Shown here piece after piece: positions 44,765 through 56,485 of a stretch of DNA of 64,000 bases (within the stretch, counting starts at the first letter, position 1; the number at the start of each line of letters is the position of its first letter). The DNA is taken from NCBI GenBank assembly GCA_003116995.1, contig BDSL01000001.1, positions 124,001-188,000 of the forward strand, read 5' to 3'. The notes beneath the pieces were generated by a model. It worked only from the letters and a program-made list of their open reading frames with translations, had not been told where the DNA came from and ran no database searches. The translations under genes were made by a program, and so were the position numbers. This DNA is from Yamagishiella unicocca (taxonomy: Eukaryota > Chlorophyta > Chlorophyceae > Chlamydomonadales > Volvocaceae).

Positions 44765-47700
44765 TCATCCGTACCCGCCAAAGTCCTCCCCAGCGCCAGC
44801 CCCCAGGTTGCCACCCCCTTCCAGCATGTCGTCGATGCCGCCCTCACGTGGCCCTACTCGTGCCTTCGTGCCGATGAGGTCCAGGGCAACATCATCACCG
44901 CCGCCATCGTCGTCCGACCCACCCGCGTCCTGCAAGAGGCCCACAGCGGCATGCAACCCGGGGCGCCGCCGATTGCGCAGCCAGGGCGCCCCCAACCCTA
45001 CCGGGCTGCTCCCGTCTTGACCGGCACCCGGACCCCCGTTCCACCTCCCAGCGCCACCCAGCCAATGGAGCTCCGAGTCCAGCTCGTTGTCGCTGGAGAG
45101 CAGCTGCTGCTGCTGCTGCTGCCGCTGCTCCATTTTCCAGGATCCATGGTGTTGCCGGCAGCTCTGCCTGGCGAATAGACGCTCCTCCTCGTCGCCCTCC
45201 GCCCGCACTGCCTCCACTCCATCACGCTCGTCCCATCCGGCCAGGGCGGCGGAGCCCCCCCCTGCGCCCCCGCTGGCTAATGCCCCGTCCCGCAGCCAAT
45301 CCAGACCGTCCTCCTCCTCGCCATCGCCCTCCGCCACCCCCTCCACCGCGCTACCTCCAGCCGGGCACACCGCCCCCATGTGCCACAGCGCCACCCCACC
45401 CGCCCGGCCCCTGTCGCCAACGCCAACACCTTCGTCGCCCGAAAAGGAACCGTCCCCGGCACCCGGGCCCGCGTCACCATCCTCAGCCCCCACGCCCGTC
45501 GCCTCCACCCAGTCCGCCACAAAACTCGAACGCAATCTCGCACCGCCTCCCCATGACTCTGACCTTGACGGAAGCCCCGACCCCAACCCTCCGAGTGTGT
45601 CTGGCAGCAGTGGGTCGGCGGCGGCGAGGCTCGCCTGGAGCCGTTGCTGTGGCGGCCGCGGGTCCCATCCCTGGAAGAGCTCTACCCCGCCGCCGCCGCG
45701 GCTGGCCTCCTGCAGGCATCCAGGGCTCGGCGCCTGCAGCTCCGCCAGCTCCCCGTACAAGTACGAAAGGCGGTCCTCGTACGGAGGGCTGCTATCTCTG
45801 GCTGCGGCACCATGGCGTCCTGATGCCGCAGGACCAGGGACCTGCGTCTGGAGGGCGCTTGGCTTGGTCTGGAGGGTGCCATCGAGGCGAGGATCCCACC
45901 CTTCTGGACCGCCGCCAACGCCGCCATCAAGGCCGCCGCTGATGCCGCCGCCGCCGCCATCGGTGCTTCCACCGCCATCGCTAGCGCCTAGGGACGCCGC
46001 CGCACCTCCTCGGCTGCTCCGCAACCCAGGGGCCTCTCCCCTGGCGGCTGTGCGCCTGTCCTCCCGAGGGCCCCCCCCCTGGCTGCTGCCGCCCCAGCGC
46101 TGAGGCGTGCGTGTGTGGCGTGAAGGGCTGTGCAGTAGGCTGGGCGCCAGGCTCGGGCTGATGCCCGGAATCCCATCGCCCTGGAGGTAGCCATTCATAT
46201 AAGCGTCACCTAAGCTGCCACTTCCAGCAGTAACAGTAGCACGAGCAGCAGTAGCAGTAGCAGCAGCAACAGCGGTGCCACTGTCGCGGCGGCGGCGTGC
46301 AGCTCGGTTCCTGGCCGCAGTGCCCGCTGCAGCACCGCCTGCCGCGGCGCCATGGCAGCCGGCTGGTGGCGGGTCGTTGAGGCCGATGAGGGACGTGCTG
46401 AGCGACGTGAGGGGGGGCTGCTCGCGGAGCTGTCCCCGCAGGGAGGCCCCGGGCTGTGTGTCAGTGCGGTGGCCCCGGGGGTGGGCAGTGCGGTCGCCAG
46501 CGCCGGCCTGCAGCCCTCGCGACAGGACGTAGGGCCGCAGCCGCAGGCCTCCGCCGTCCGAGGCCGAAGCGCTGGAGGGCGTGGATGCAGTGGTGGCTGA
46601 GGCAGCCGGGACCAGCGCGGCGGTGCGGCCGGAGCCTCCGGCGGCAGCGGCAGCTGCGGCGGCGGCGCCCATGCTCGCGCCGTGGGGGCTTCCGCCGACC
46701 CCGACGGCCCCCTCCGCCTCCCCCCCTTCCTGCTCCGCCTGGTGCAACTGGTGCGGCTTGAAGCGGCCCGCGCCCAGCCAGCCATCACCTGACCACTGAG
46801 CCAGCTCCTGGCTACCCGGCTCAACGCGCTGGTGGGGCTCCCCTCCGCCCCCCCCTCCGCCCCTCCCTCCCCCTCCGCCCCTTCCTCCCCCTCCGCCCCT
46901 CCCTCCCCCTCCACCCCTCCCTCCCCCGGTGCGTGGCCACTGTGGGTCGCCATGCTGCCCCCCCACCTGCCTGGCTGGCCCCGGCACGGCTGGCAGGTGG
47001 CGCCGCTGCGGTGGCAGCGCACCTCCGCTACCGCTGCCGCCGCCGCCGCCGCTGCGCCCCATCCCTGAGTTGACCTGCGGGTCTTCCAGCCGCACCCCCA
47101 CATCCGCCTCCACCAGGGAGGCCACCCTGTCCCGCACGTATTGCAGGTAGTGGCGGGGGTCCAGGCATGGGTCGGGGCCGAGGGCTGGTGACGGCGCGGT
47201 GGCAGCAGCCGTAGCGCCGGTGACAGCAGCCGGAGCAGGGGCAGTCAGGGCTTGAAGGGTCGACCGGTTCCGCTGGAGTACGTCGCTGCGGGCGGCCCGG
47301 CCACAGTCATCGGCCCCCGGGGCTGACTGGCGGCGACTGCCCCCAGCATCAGCACGCGGACCCCGCGCTACTGCCGTTGCCGCTGCCGTCACCGCCGCTC
47401 CTGGTGCCGTTGCTCCTAAGCCGGATGACGTTACTGCTCCTTTTGGGGCCGGATCCCGAGCTGTTGTTACAGCTGCTGCTGTCCGAGGACCTGCGGGCAT
47501 CGCTGAGCTGGCGTGCGCGCCGCACCTGGCGTGCTCAGCGGTTGCCGGCCCCGCGTGAGGGCTTTGAGGATTAATGTGTTCGACGATCTGGTGTCCAAAG
47601 TCGGCTGCGTCAGGTTGGGGTCTGGTGGGAGGCACCAGCGCGGCAGCTTGCAGGAGCTGGCTGGCTGGGCCAGCTGTATCCACCGCATCGCCTGTTCCTG

Positions 47701-48259
47701 CAGCGCTGCTGGCGCCATTTGGGCGTATGACTGAAGAAGACTTTCCTTTCCGGAAGATGCTAAGCGCTGAAGTAAGGGTGCGGTGGCGAAGGGAAGCGGA
47801 TAGCGGGTCGGCGACGCTGAGGGGAGCGACGACTCTTGCTGCAGGCGGCGGGATTGCTGATTTGGGTCTTGGTAACAGTGGTGCCTGAGGCTGAGCCGTG
47901 GCTACCGCGGCTTCCAACTGGTTCCCCCGTTTTAGATACTCGATTTGGTGCCGCTGGCCTGCGTTATTATGGAGGCTTACTTGAGCCGGCCCACGGTTCC
48001 GAACAAGCCTGAAATCTCTTGCAAAAATTCTCCGCTCACCGTGTTCAGCCCGCGAGCGTTTTTGAGGGCGCTGTATGTCTCCGTCTTTGTTTCCGAGAAG
48101 GCCGTCCTCGTGCGTGTTGGATTGTAGCGCTGCATCAGCCGGTACAAGCCCAGTCGCACCCGGAGCACAGCCTTCTCCCTTCTTCCGCGTGGCGGTCGCC
48201 TTAGCCCTCTGCACAGCATTTACCATAACAGCCATGAATTGGGTCTCCAAAGTTGCCAT
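44765..48259 (-). CDS. Long low-complexity protein of unknown function, single open frame
   Basis: An uninterrupted frame of 1164 residues runs from an ATG (MATLETQFMAVMVNAVQRAK) to a stop at 44765; the frame is open a further 31 codons upstream without a better start. I do not recognise it. The first 150 residues are more ordinary, with basic patches (KRSRAEHGERRIFARDF, a possible nuclear signal). One compact segment, DPRHYLQYVRDRVASLVEA, looks like a real helix. Most of the rest is Gly-, Ala-, Ser- and Arg-rich, with GGRGGGGG repeats, acidic Gly/Asp stretches and a Gln run (QQQQQQQ) near the C-terminus. For a gene of this genome an intronless 3.5-kb frame is unusual. GC-rich DNA favours long chance frames, but a poly(A) signal at the right place and a divergent + strand gene 378 bp away support it. 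Introns hidden in the low-complexity parts cannot be excluded. Confidence 0.5.
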   Translation of the reverse strand: MATLETQFMAVMVNAVQRAKATATRKKGEGCAPGATGLVPADAALQSNTHEDGLLGNKDGDIQRPQKRSRAEHGERRIFARDFRLVRNRGPAQVSLHNNAGQRHQIEYLKRGNQLEAAVATAQPQAPLLPRPKSAIPPPAARVVAPLSVADPLSASLRHRTLTSALSIFRKGKSSSVIRPNGASSAAGTGDAVDTAGPASQLLQAAALVPPTRPQPDAADFGHQIVEHINPQSPHAGPATAEHARCGAHASSAMPAGPRTAAAVTTARDPAPKGAVTSSGLGATAPGAAVTAAATAVARGPRADAGGSRRQSAPGADDCGRAARSDVLQRNRSTLQALTAPAPAAVTGATAAATAPSPALGPDPCLDPRHYLQYVRDRVASLVEADVGVRLEDPQVNSGMGRSGGGGGSGSGGALPPQRRHLPAVPGPARQVGGQHGDPQWPRTGGGRGGGGGRGGGGGRGGGGGRGGGGGGGEPHQRVEPGSQELAQWSGDGWLGAGRFKPHQLHQAEQEGGEAEGAVGVGGSPHGASMGAAAAAAAAAGGSGRTAALVPAASATTASTPSSASASDGGGLRLRPYVLSRGLQAGAGDRTAHPRGHRTDTQPGASLRGQLREQPPLTSLSTSLIGLNDPPPAGCHGAAAGGAAAGTAARNRAARRRRDSGTAVAAATATAARATVTAGSGSLGDAYMNGYLQGDGIPGISPSLAPSLLHSPSRHTRTPQRWGGSSQGGGPREDRRTAARGEAPGLRSSRGGAAASLGASDGGGSTDGGGGGISGGLDGGVGGGPEGWDPRLDGTLQTKPSALQTQVPGPAASGRHGAAARDSSPPYEDRLSYLYGELAELQAPSPGCLQEASRGGGGVELFQGWDPRPPQQRLQASLAAADPLLPDTLGGLGSGLPSRSESWGGGARLRSSFVADWVEATGVGAEDGDAGPGAGDGSFSGDEGVGVGDRGRAGGVALWHMGAVCPAGGSAVEGVAEGDGEEEDGLDWLRDGALASGGAGGGSAALAGWDERDGVEAVRAEGDEEERLFARQSCRQHHGSWKMEQRQQQQQQLLSSDNELDSELHWLGGAGRWNGGPGAGQDGSSPVGLGAPWLRNRRRPGLHAAVGLLQDAGGSDDDGGGDDVALDLIGTKARVGPREGGIDDMLEGGGNLGAGAGEDFGGYG

Positions 48260-48637
48260 AATCCTACGATCCGTAGACCACCGTCGACGCGTCGCATGGT
48301 ACTGGTACCGGTAATCGCCGACAACACTCGGTAATCGCCGACAACACTCCACCTGCCACCCACCTGCTTAAAGCTCGCCAGTTGATTGAAGCCATGCATC
48401 TCAATTATCTCGTTATCAATTTCTCTATGGAGTCTGGCGCCTATACAGTTTCCGGCTCCAGAGCCAAGATAACCGGTCGGCGGGAAAGGTGCGTAGGGTC
48501 ATAGCTAACAACGTAGTCGATAAGCTTCGGGTCACCGTTACTAGCTTATCCTAAAGCACGATTGTTGTGCAATGCCACCCTGAATAGACTGCTCGAATTA
48601 CACCCGCGCAACTGCATTTTCCACTCAAATCATCGAA
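48260..48637. promoter_or_regulatory. Divergent promoter between low-complexity ORF and ESC-like gene
   Basis: The 378 bp between the two start codons include a 20-bp tandem duplication, GGTAATCGCCGACAACACTC, at 48310-48349 and are otherwise AT-richer than the genes. Confidence 0.5.
48310..48349. repeat. 20-bp perfect tandem duplication
   Basis: GGTAATCGCCGACAACACTC occurs twice in direct succession just upstream of the minus-strand start codon. Confidence 0.85.
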
Positions 48638-51600
48638 ATGAATTTAGTTCAGACAAACCTTCTGCGGGAAGTAGCTGCTGAGGCTAGGACACAGGGTGGT
48701 CCTGCTCAGTTCAAGGCGCATGCGCTTAAGAATCTCGAGTTGCGAACCGTACTCAAGGTTGGGGACATTTCCACGACACGGCCGTCAATAATGCGCACAG
48801 TGGTGTTGAATATTCACATTTTGGTGGTGTCCGCTGGGCTCGATGTGCGCAGGAAAGCCACTGCTCGCCGATTTTGGACCTGGTCTTCAACGCCTTGGAT
48901 CTGGAACATCGAAACCTCTTCGCTTCTATAGGCAAAGACCAGGTGGGATTGAGCTTTGTGGACGTCTTCATCACCGCAGCGCGTCCCCCTATGTCCCCCC
49001 CCCTCCTTTCGTTGGCTAACCATACACCCCAACGCCACCCACGATGCGAAGCCGCCTTTCCTACATTTACACAAACGTTTTCACACGAACAACGCTCTGG
49101 CCGTACGGGCACTGTCCACACCCCTGTCAGGTGACAGTGTACGACGATGAGCACATGGGCGACTTTCTGGGAGTGGTGGTGCACTACGTCAACAGCCCCA
49201 GCGCGCACCACCGTGGGGGGGTGAGTAGCGTGGCGGTGAAGTAGCGACCCCAAAACTTACAAAAACCGCCCGCTGGCCCTGCTGGTGGAGCCTTGCGTGC
49301 AGTCTAACACCGATTATCGTAAGACCCGAGCCGGCGCACGCCAGCTGGCTTACACCACCCTCCTTCCCATCCCCGCCCTTTCCGTCCTCTTTGCTACCAG
49401 GACCTGACCTCCTGCGCCTGGGTTCAAATGTCCGGCATCAGCCGTCACGAGCTGGGTGATGCATGCCTGGTGAGTCGGCAAGGGTTGTTACGGTTGCACA
49501 GCAAAGCGTACGGTGGCATGAGCTGGATGAGCAGCTTGTTACCCGGGGGGGGGGGCACTGCAGCCGAGATCAGGCGGGCCTCCGCACAGCCCTCCTAGCA
49601 GATCCTACAGAGCACGGGGTCGGCGTAGCTCGTAGGGACGCTAGACATGGTCCCGTCTGCGAGGCTATCCGGATGTGCGCTACCTTGGTAGCCGTTCGGT
49701 CAGCTAGCTGTTCGTGACAATGCCATGCCATTCTGCAAAAAACTCGAAGTCCTCGCCGGTTCTGAACACCCCGCCGGGTCCTCCCTATGTGTCGGCTACG
49801 GATTGCCCCTGAACCCCTCCCCGCCGCTCCTCCTCCTCCCGCTCCCGGCCTTCCCCGCCCCCCCTGCTGCGGCGCCGCCCCTCAGGCGGTGTCGGGCCCG
49901 GAGGGCGTCATCCAGGTCATCAGCGTCGTGGAGGCCCGGGTCATTACGCTGCTGCAGGGTGGGTCGTGCGTTGTGCGTTGCGGGGGAGGCGGCGAAGCCG
50001 GCGGTGTCAAATTAGGCAGCATGTGGGTTCGACCTGAGGGCAGCGCTCCGTGACGTCCTGTCCCCGACCCATGGTTCCACCTGACGCTGCACGTCCATCC
50101 CTCCGCCCCTCTCCCCGTGCTCCTCCTCAGGCCACCGCTGTGAGGTGGTGGAGCTGCGGGGCTGCGCGGGGTTGCCCGGCCTGCTGCTGTCGCTGGGGGC
50201 GGATGGGAGCATGAGGCTGTGGGACGTGGCGGTGGGCGCCTGCCTGGCGGAGCTGACCTCGGACGCAGTGGCTGTGGTGAGCGGCGCCGATGTGACTGGG
50301 GGGGGAGAGGCAGGGTGCAGGGGCAGAGGCAGGGTGCAGGGGCAGAGGATGCACGCGTGCAGGGCCCAAGGGGTTCTTCACCGAGGGAGGGCAACGTAAT
50401 GCGCCCTCCTGTCCAGGACCTCTCAGACCCATTTCATTGCGGATATCGCGTCCAGAGCCATACGCCGTGGCTTCCCGGTGCTGGGAGGTGCACGCATTTT
50501 GCCATGCGATCCCACCTGCAGTCCCCACTCGGACTGGACCCCTGCCGCAGGAGCTGCACCCCGAGGGCGGCTGCTTGTTCACCAGCCACAGGGGCGGCCG
50601 CATCTGCCGCTGGGGCCTGGACCTGGACCGGGCCGCCCGGCAGCCCCGCGATGCCACCGCAGTACCTGCTCCGCCAGCTGTGTCGGACCCAGGAGCGGAC
50701 GCGGCCGCCACGCCAGCAGAAGCCGCGCAGCAACAACCCCCGCCGGGCCCCGCCTCCAGCAGCCCTGGCCGGCTAGCGCTGCGCGGCAGCCCGCCGGCTC
50801 CGGAGGCGCTGCAGCTGCCTGGGACTCCAGTGGGAGACTGGGTGGACTGCCTCCGGTGCATGCCGGGGGGCCTGCTGGCCGCCAAGTCTTCGGACGGGCG
50901 GCTGGCGGTGTGGGACCTGGGCCGGGGGCAGCAGCTGCTGTCTCTGCGGGTGCCGGGGACGCACCCGGCAGCGGGTGGCCAGGGCGGTGCGGCGGCCAAG
51001 GGCATGCGCTGCCGCTTCAGCGTCACACGCGACGGGGCGTTCATCTGCGTCGGTGGGTGGGAGGTGGCAGGGGAGGCGCGGTCCGGACGGGGCGCGCCTG
51101 GTGTCGGGCGCCGGGGCGGAGCGGACGCGCGGGAAGTGGATGGCGCGGCAGAGGGTGGAGACGAGACTTAATAGGGAGGACGCGCAGATGTCTGAGAACC
51201 ATACGGCGACGGGTGCAGAGTCTTTGAAGGGGCAGCCATGGCCAGGCAGCAACGGGACCCATGGAAGTCCTGCCTCCACCAAAAGTCGTGAACCGTGCCT
51301 TTTCGGCACGTGCTGTCAACTCACATAGCAGGCCTGGCGTGCCCTCTCCTCTCGTACGTCCTGCCTGCTGACACCGCTGACACTGCCCACAGGCAATCCC
51401 GGCGGCGACGTGTACGTGTACGACGCATCCACGGGTGCCCGCGCCGCGCACTACTCGGCGCACAAGGTGCGGGGCCCGGCGGGAGCGGTGGCGCTATCCG
51501 AGGACGGCCGCCACCTGCTGACCGTGCACGGCAACGGCTACATCCTCAGGTGGGTCGGGTGGAGCCTGTGGGGCTGGGGTGCAGCGGGCAGGTGGGCAGG

Positions 51601-52189
51601 TGGTTCTGGAAAGGGAAGCCTAGTGGACAGGAGAGTTGAGACGGGTGAAGGGTGCCTGGCCACATGGGCTAAGTGCTGTTGGGAGGAAGCGATGTGTAGG
51701 GACCTGGAGAAAGGGGCGGGTGCGGCCCAGCGGCAGGAGAGGCAAGCCCCCTCCCCTGCAAGCCTGCCAGCTCATCTCCTCCCCTGCGCCGCCGTCGACT
51801 CTACACGGCCGCATACCAGGTACGAGTACCTCCGCAAGCAGCAGCGGGGGGCCGCGGCTGCGGGCGCTGAAGTGGAGGACGCGGCGGGCGCGGCTCTGGG
51901 CGATGACGCCGCAGCTGCGGCCGGTGAGGTTGCAGGTGCTGAAGAAGCGCTGGCAAGCTCCAGGGAGGCCAGCCCGGACCCCTCAGCGGCGGACGAACCC
52001 TCACTAGCGGCGGCGGGGGAAGCAGCGGCGAGCGAGTTGGAGGGTGTCCAGGGCAAGCGGTCGCGAAGTGCTGGTGGTGAGGCGTCACCCAGCAGTGGCG
52101 AGGACGGCAGTAGCAGGCGGGTCAGGGCGTGTGCAGGCGGGGCTGGGGCGGGCGAGCGGGATACAAGTGTTCCCCGCGGTGACCGGTAG
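48638..52189 (+). CDS. WD40 protein of the ESC/EED/FIE type (possible PRC2 subunit)
   Basis: Nine exons, 48638-48757, 48853-48942, 49131-49220, 49401-49469, 49886-49958, 50131-50276, 50551-51052, 51393-51549 and 51820-52189, keep phase and give 538 residues. The order of motifs follows ESC/EED: KESHCSPILDLVFN (compare KEDHGQPIFGVQFN), NLFASIGKDQVTVYDD, DLTSCAWV, LAVSGPEGVIQVISV, GHRCEVVELRG, LLLSLGADGSMRLWDV, then a Pro/Ala/Gln-rich insert, GDWVDCLRCMPGGLLAAKSS, MRCRFSVTRDGAFICVG, GDVYVYDASTG and GNGYILRYEYL. EED-type propellers hold the histone methyltransferase and read trimethyl-lysine. About 110 acidic, Ala/Glu/Ser-rich residues follow the last blade, which the family normally lacks. Other WD40 chromatin proteins share parts of this pattern, so the family call is probable and the complex is inference. 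The 3' end is not marked by a nearby TGTAA. Confidence 0.65.
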
Positions 52190-54537
52190 CCCAGGCCTGC
52201 TGCCGGGCGTAGGTGACATGGGGGACCGCGAGGGATAGGGCGTGCCGTCTGCAAGGTGGTGGCATGAGACGGGGTATCTCAGAGGGGTCAAAGAGCAGGC
52301 TGGCGGGGTTTGTGGAATGGTGGTGACGTACGACGTTTGACGAGGGTTCGAAGGAAGAGAAGTAGCGACACTATTGCGATTTAGGTTGCGGGCCTTTGTG
52401 GTGAGACAGGTTTCTCATCGGGCACGCTTCGGGGAGCAATGGGTATTCGGGCCGCAGGGCCTGGGTAACAAGTTGCCCGAAGGGCTCCAATGGGGTTGCC
52501 CTACGTCGCAGTTGGCATATACCGTGGTAGACCAGATGCAGTGGATGTGTCTGCATGTTTCGCTATTTTCTGCTACTTTGCAAGCCATGGATAAGCGTTA
52601 AACTTATGCCGTTCAGGTCCGTGCTGTGCACCGGATGACGCGATATTTCATGTCATGCGACAGTAGCCATGGCCACGGCACAGCTTAGCTGGACAGGTGG
52701 AAACTGCGTTGACTGGGTGTCATTTACGCTGTGTGGCTAATTTCATCCCTTTCCGCCTCCGCTTAGTACTGAAAGATGTCCTCGCAAGACATTTCATGCT
52801 TGTTCTAGACAATCTCATGGGGGTCGGCCGCACAGAAAACACACTGTTAACTTGCGCGCAAACCGTCACTTTAATCGAATTGCGACTTCGCAAGAACGCA
52901 GGGGCCGTGAGTTTTAACGTGTGACCACCCTAACAACAACCGCCCTTTCGTACAAACGTGACGGCCTCATTTCAGACTGCATGCCATGTACCGGTAATGT
53001 CATACTCGACAATAAACGCGAGGTCATTGTCCCATCAAGCACAAGCATCCAACGAACAAGGAAAAACCCGTCGAGGGGCTCAATTCCGCGAATTCACGCA
53101 GATCACAGGCGCGCTTCGGGAGTAACCGTAATAGAAACCCGCGTGACATTACTTCCCGCTTTTTCAAGGAAGAGGAGCGGTTGGTACCGAAAGGCGCGTG
53201 GTGCTAATCGGCGGGTGCGTCCTCGGCAAAGTAGCCGAGGAGGGCAATCACAATGTCGGTGAACGCTTCTCCGCACACCCATTCCTCATCGCTAGTTGAC
53301 TAAGACACAGTTGTCGCGATGCGATTGACGTTGGCATCGTACCGTCCTTCTTCAGCCGGCCAAGAATTGCACATGCTGGCCTCGCCCATGGAATCGCCAC
53401 CACTTCGCATGTCAGCTTTCTATTACCAAAGTTGTACAGGGCCTGCGGCGTAAGCCGGCGGCTGTGTTTTACATACGCTGGTCGTCGTACATACGACGAG
53501 GCAATTATGTCACATAACTCGCATAACCACATGAAGATATTGCTGTAACCTTCAAAATTGGAGGCATTGACTCATATCCTATCTCACTGCCGTCACACGC
53601 TTGATCATGAGGCCAGATGGCTCAGGCTGCCCCAGTGCAGAGACCAACACATGCTACCAAACTGTACGAATGCATGCCACGCGGTGTGGTGCGTGCTGTC
53701 CGCCCGAGGGCGGTAACTGAGTGCGCGCGAGGGTGTGTGGCCATGACCTCTCTTTCTGCGGCATGCGTGCAATCACCAAACACAACCTCTCCAGTTGAAG
53801 TATGACGTGAGCCACACGTCATAATCCACGCTTGGTAATAGCAGACCAAGCACCGGAACACAGCGCCGTGCACACAGACAAAAACCTGCAATGATAGCGA
53901 AGCCCCTAGTCCACCTGGGCTGCTGCTACTGATTAACCAGCAAATGATGCGGTCAATTGCGACCTGAACATGTCGCCGGGGGATCTAAACGATACAACTC
54001 ATTGACATCTCAAAAGGGCTCTCACAAAAAGGCACAAACGGCATTCTTCCGCTGAGCATCAAAGGGTCAACCTTCCTCAGGCCTAATCGGAAAAAACGCA
54101 ACAGCGAAGAAAAACGCAATCCGTTATCAGGCATCAATCCCATGCCTAAGATATTCGGCTGTTATTTTTTGCTTTGGAGGCAGTCTGTGGACCATCGCTA
54201 ACGGGCCCTGCTCCACCAAAAGCTTGTGAGTATGGCCATGGGCATGGCCATATACGTTCTGAGTTGCTGACATAACTACAACACGCGTTCTCGCCGTTAG
54301 AGCCAGAACCATGCGCCTGATAGTGTTTTGGCCGTCCCATGCAAGACCGAACACGCCGACAATGCCAGCCGAAGAGCGGAAGTTCAATCCCCTCGACCAG
54401 GTGTCATATAACCGCAGCGCCGAAGTAAGCCCCACAAACATTGCGCTCATGGATACGCCTTCCAGTGCACTTATTCTTCTTCACCTACACATGCCTCTCT
54501 CCTACACATGCCCGGCCCCACCTGTGGCCCCAGTTCC
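52190..54537. other. Long stretch without a supported gene between convergent genes
   Basis: GC content drops here and no frame shows protein-like content with splice sites. Possible poly(A) signals are TGTAA near 53542 (+) and TTACA at 53469-53473 (minus), both over 1 kb from the neighbouring stops. A near-perfect dyad lies at 54231-54252. Otherwise I see nothing. Confidence 0.5.
54231..54252. repeat. 10-bp inverted repeat with 2-base centre
   Basis: TATGGCCATG, GG, CATGGCCATA forms an almost perfect palindrome downstream of the minus-strand plastid-protein gene. Confidence 0.7.
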
Positions 54538-56485
54538 TCAGTGAGCGTGCGAGTGAGGCTGGTGGCCTGCGCCTCCGCTGCCCGGCAGGCGGGGGTGCAG
54601 CTTGCCCTGGGCGGCCATGGCGATGAACTGCGTCACCTGCTCCACGGCGCACTTCTCCGCCACATCCTCCAGCAGCTGGGTCTCCAGGGCCGCACACTCA
54701 CGGGGGCACAGGCCGTTGTCGATGCCCTGTACGGTACGTATGTACGGGGAAAGTAAGGGAGGCCACGCAGGTACATCAGGGAAGTCTACGCGAAGTGGGA
54801 GGCATGGGAAGCAGGCTATCCGGGTTGGGAAGCATCACATGGGAGCGGGACGGCTCACGGGTAAGTTCACCACAGAGGCTGAGTTCCAAGCCGCCAGCCG
54901 CAGGTGACCTCTAGAGCCCAACCTTCGTGTTTGCAGTCAACGAAACTAATAGGTCTGCTTGCCTGCCCTGACATCCCTGCTGTGGGCCGTAACCTGCAAG
55001 CCACACGCCCGCTCCAGACATCGCAACCATGCTAGCAATTGAGCGTCAAGGAACTTGCACACCCTGGGGCTAGCTGAGCAACCTTGAAACCGTGCCTCAA
55101 ACCCTTTCTCAAACCAGTTTTTTCTTCCCCCCCTGGCGCACCTTGGCAGCCCGCTCCTGTACCACACGGTTGAATACCATGGCCGCCACGAAGTCCACAT
55201 CGACGTTGCGAGGAGGTTGCAGCGGCCACTGCCCGTTTGCCAGCTCATCCATTAGGGAGTGGATGCGGGGCTGGCTCTCCCTGGAGGTGGAGGCGCACAA
55301 CAAGGGGAGGGAAGCGTCTGGGCGAGCGTAGGTAGGGCACCCAGCTGATAAAGCGAGGTGGCAGTCGAAGGCATCTTCCGGCAAGACCACCCATGTAGGA
55401 CCCCTATTGATTTGCCCCAATAACGGTTGACGGCACCGCCTTGCGACCCTCCGCCGCGACCCCCCATTTGCGGAGTTTATAGTGCGTTCATACGAAATCC
55501 CAAGGCTGATCTTTCTCGCCTGACTACAACCCCTGAAAAAAATAACAACGCAACGCGTTGCCTTCCTCACCTGACGGTGGCGGTCACACGAAACGCGGCG
55601 CTGCGGGCGAGGCTGGCGTTGCGGAGCTCCCTGGCGTCTGCCTCGCTGCCCTGTCCTGGCTGTGAGCTGTCCACATAGGAGCGGATGTGCGCGTGGCCCA
55701 TGTCGTTCATGCTCGAGCCGCCCTGCTGCTTATCGCGCTCCTGGCCCTGGCTGTTGCCTTGTTCCGGGCCGTCGGGCTGCAGATAGGGGCAACGGGTGAA
55801 AGGCAGGTACGGAAGTTAGCCAACTTTTTCCGTTTTGCCCGCGTATGCGATCTTGTAGATAACGGGGCGAAAGGGGCGGTCACACCTACGGCTAGGGTTC
55901 GTACCTTATTCTGCTTTAGGTACATGACGGCTTTGAGCAGCCAGTAGCTCAAAAGCGTGAACAGCAGCAATGATGTGAAGGAAAACTCGTGGCCGGCGCC
56001 AAGCAAGACGTCGGTAGTTGGCCCATCAACGGCCGGTGCGTCAGCGAGGGCCGACCCAGCGACTGCAACCCAAGCAAAGCAGCCAGCAGCAACACCTGAC
56101 ACAACGCGCTGCCAAGATGCTGTCGCTGGTTTCTTCGGTGCCTCAATTTCCCTGCAAAGACGAGGAAGGTCCCAACTTGAGAGGCAAGCCAAAGGAGGAT
56201 ATCCAGAGAAATCTTACTTACCTGAGGTTGTCTGTGTCTGGTTGCTTGTTAGGCTGCAGCGCTGCTCGGGCTAGCGGGCAGCACTTCCGGGTTGGGACGA
56301 AGCGAGGAACGCAGGACGGGTTCTGCGGCCTCAACCTCCCAAAGGACCTGAAAGGATTAATCCACAGAAAAGAGCGTCAAACGATGAAGTTTCGTTGCAA
56401 AGCGAAGCTCCCGGAACATGTCAAAAGGCGTCTCGGAGGTCCCAACTCACCCCGACACCTCACGGCAACCTAGTGTCGTCGCCAT
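54538..56485 (-). CDS. Plastid-targeted protein with one membrane span, unknown function
   Basis: Six exons, 56485-56451, 56347-56222, 56151-55905, 55776-55571, 55280-55142 and 54726-54538, keep phase throughout and give 313 residues. I do not recognise the family. The N-terminus is a typical algal chloroplast transit peptide, rich in Arg, Pro, Cys and Ala and without early acidic runs (SFGRLRPQNPSCVPRF). It is followed by a second hydrophobic stretch ending in SALADA, like a thylakoid-lumen processing site. A membrane span follows at FSFTSLLLFTLLSYWLLKAV, then a positive stop (KQNK). A Gln/Gly-rich linker leads to a soluble C-terminal part with RIHSLMDELANGQWP, VDVDFVAAMVFNRVVQE, LCPRECAALETQLLEDV and EQVTQFIAMAAQG. 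The end is His-rich (HQPHSHAH). I infer a thylakoid or envelope protein with its C-terminal domain facing the stroma. The start lies 492 bp from the divergent POLE start. Confidence 0.7.

Noticed and set aside
45087..46103. 338-residue + strand Pro/Ser-rich frame
   Set aside because: It is antisense to the long minus-strand frame. Poly(A) signal placement favours the minus strand, though neither is proven.
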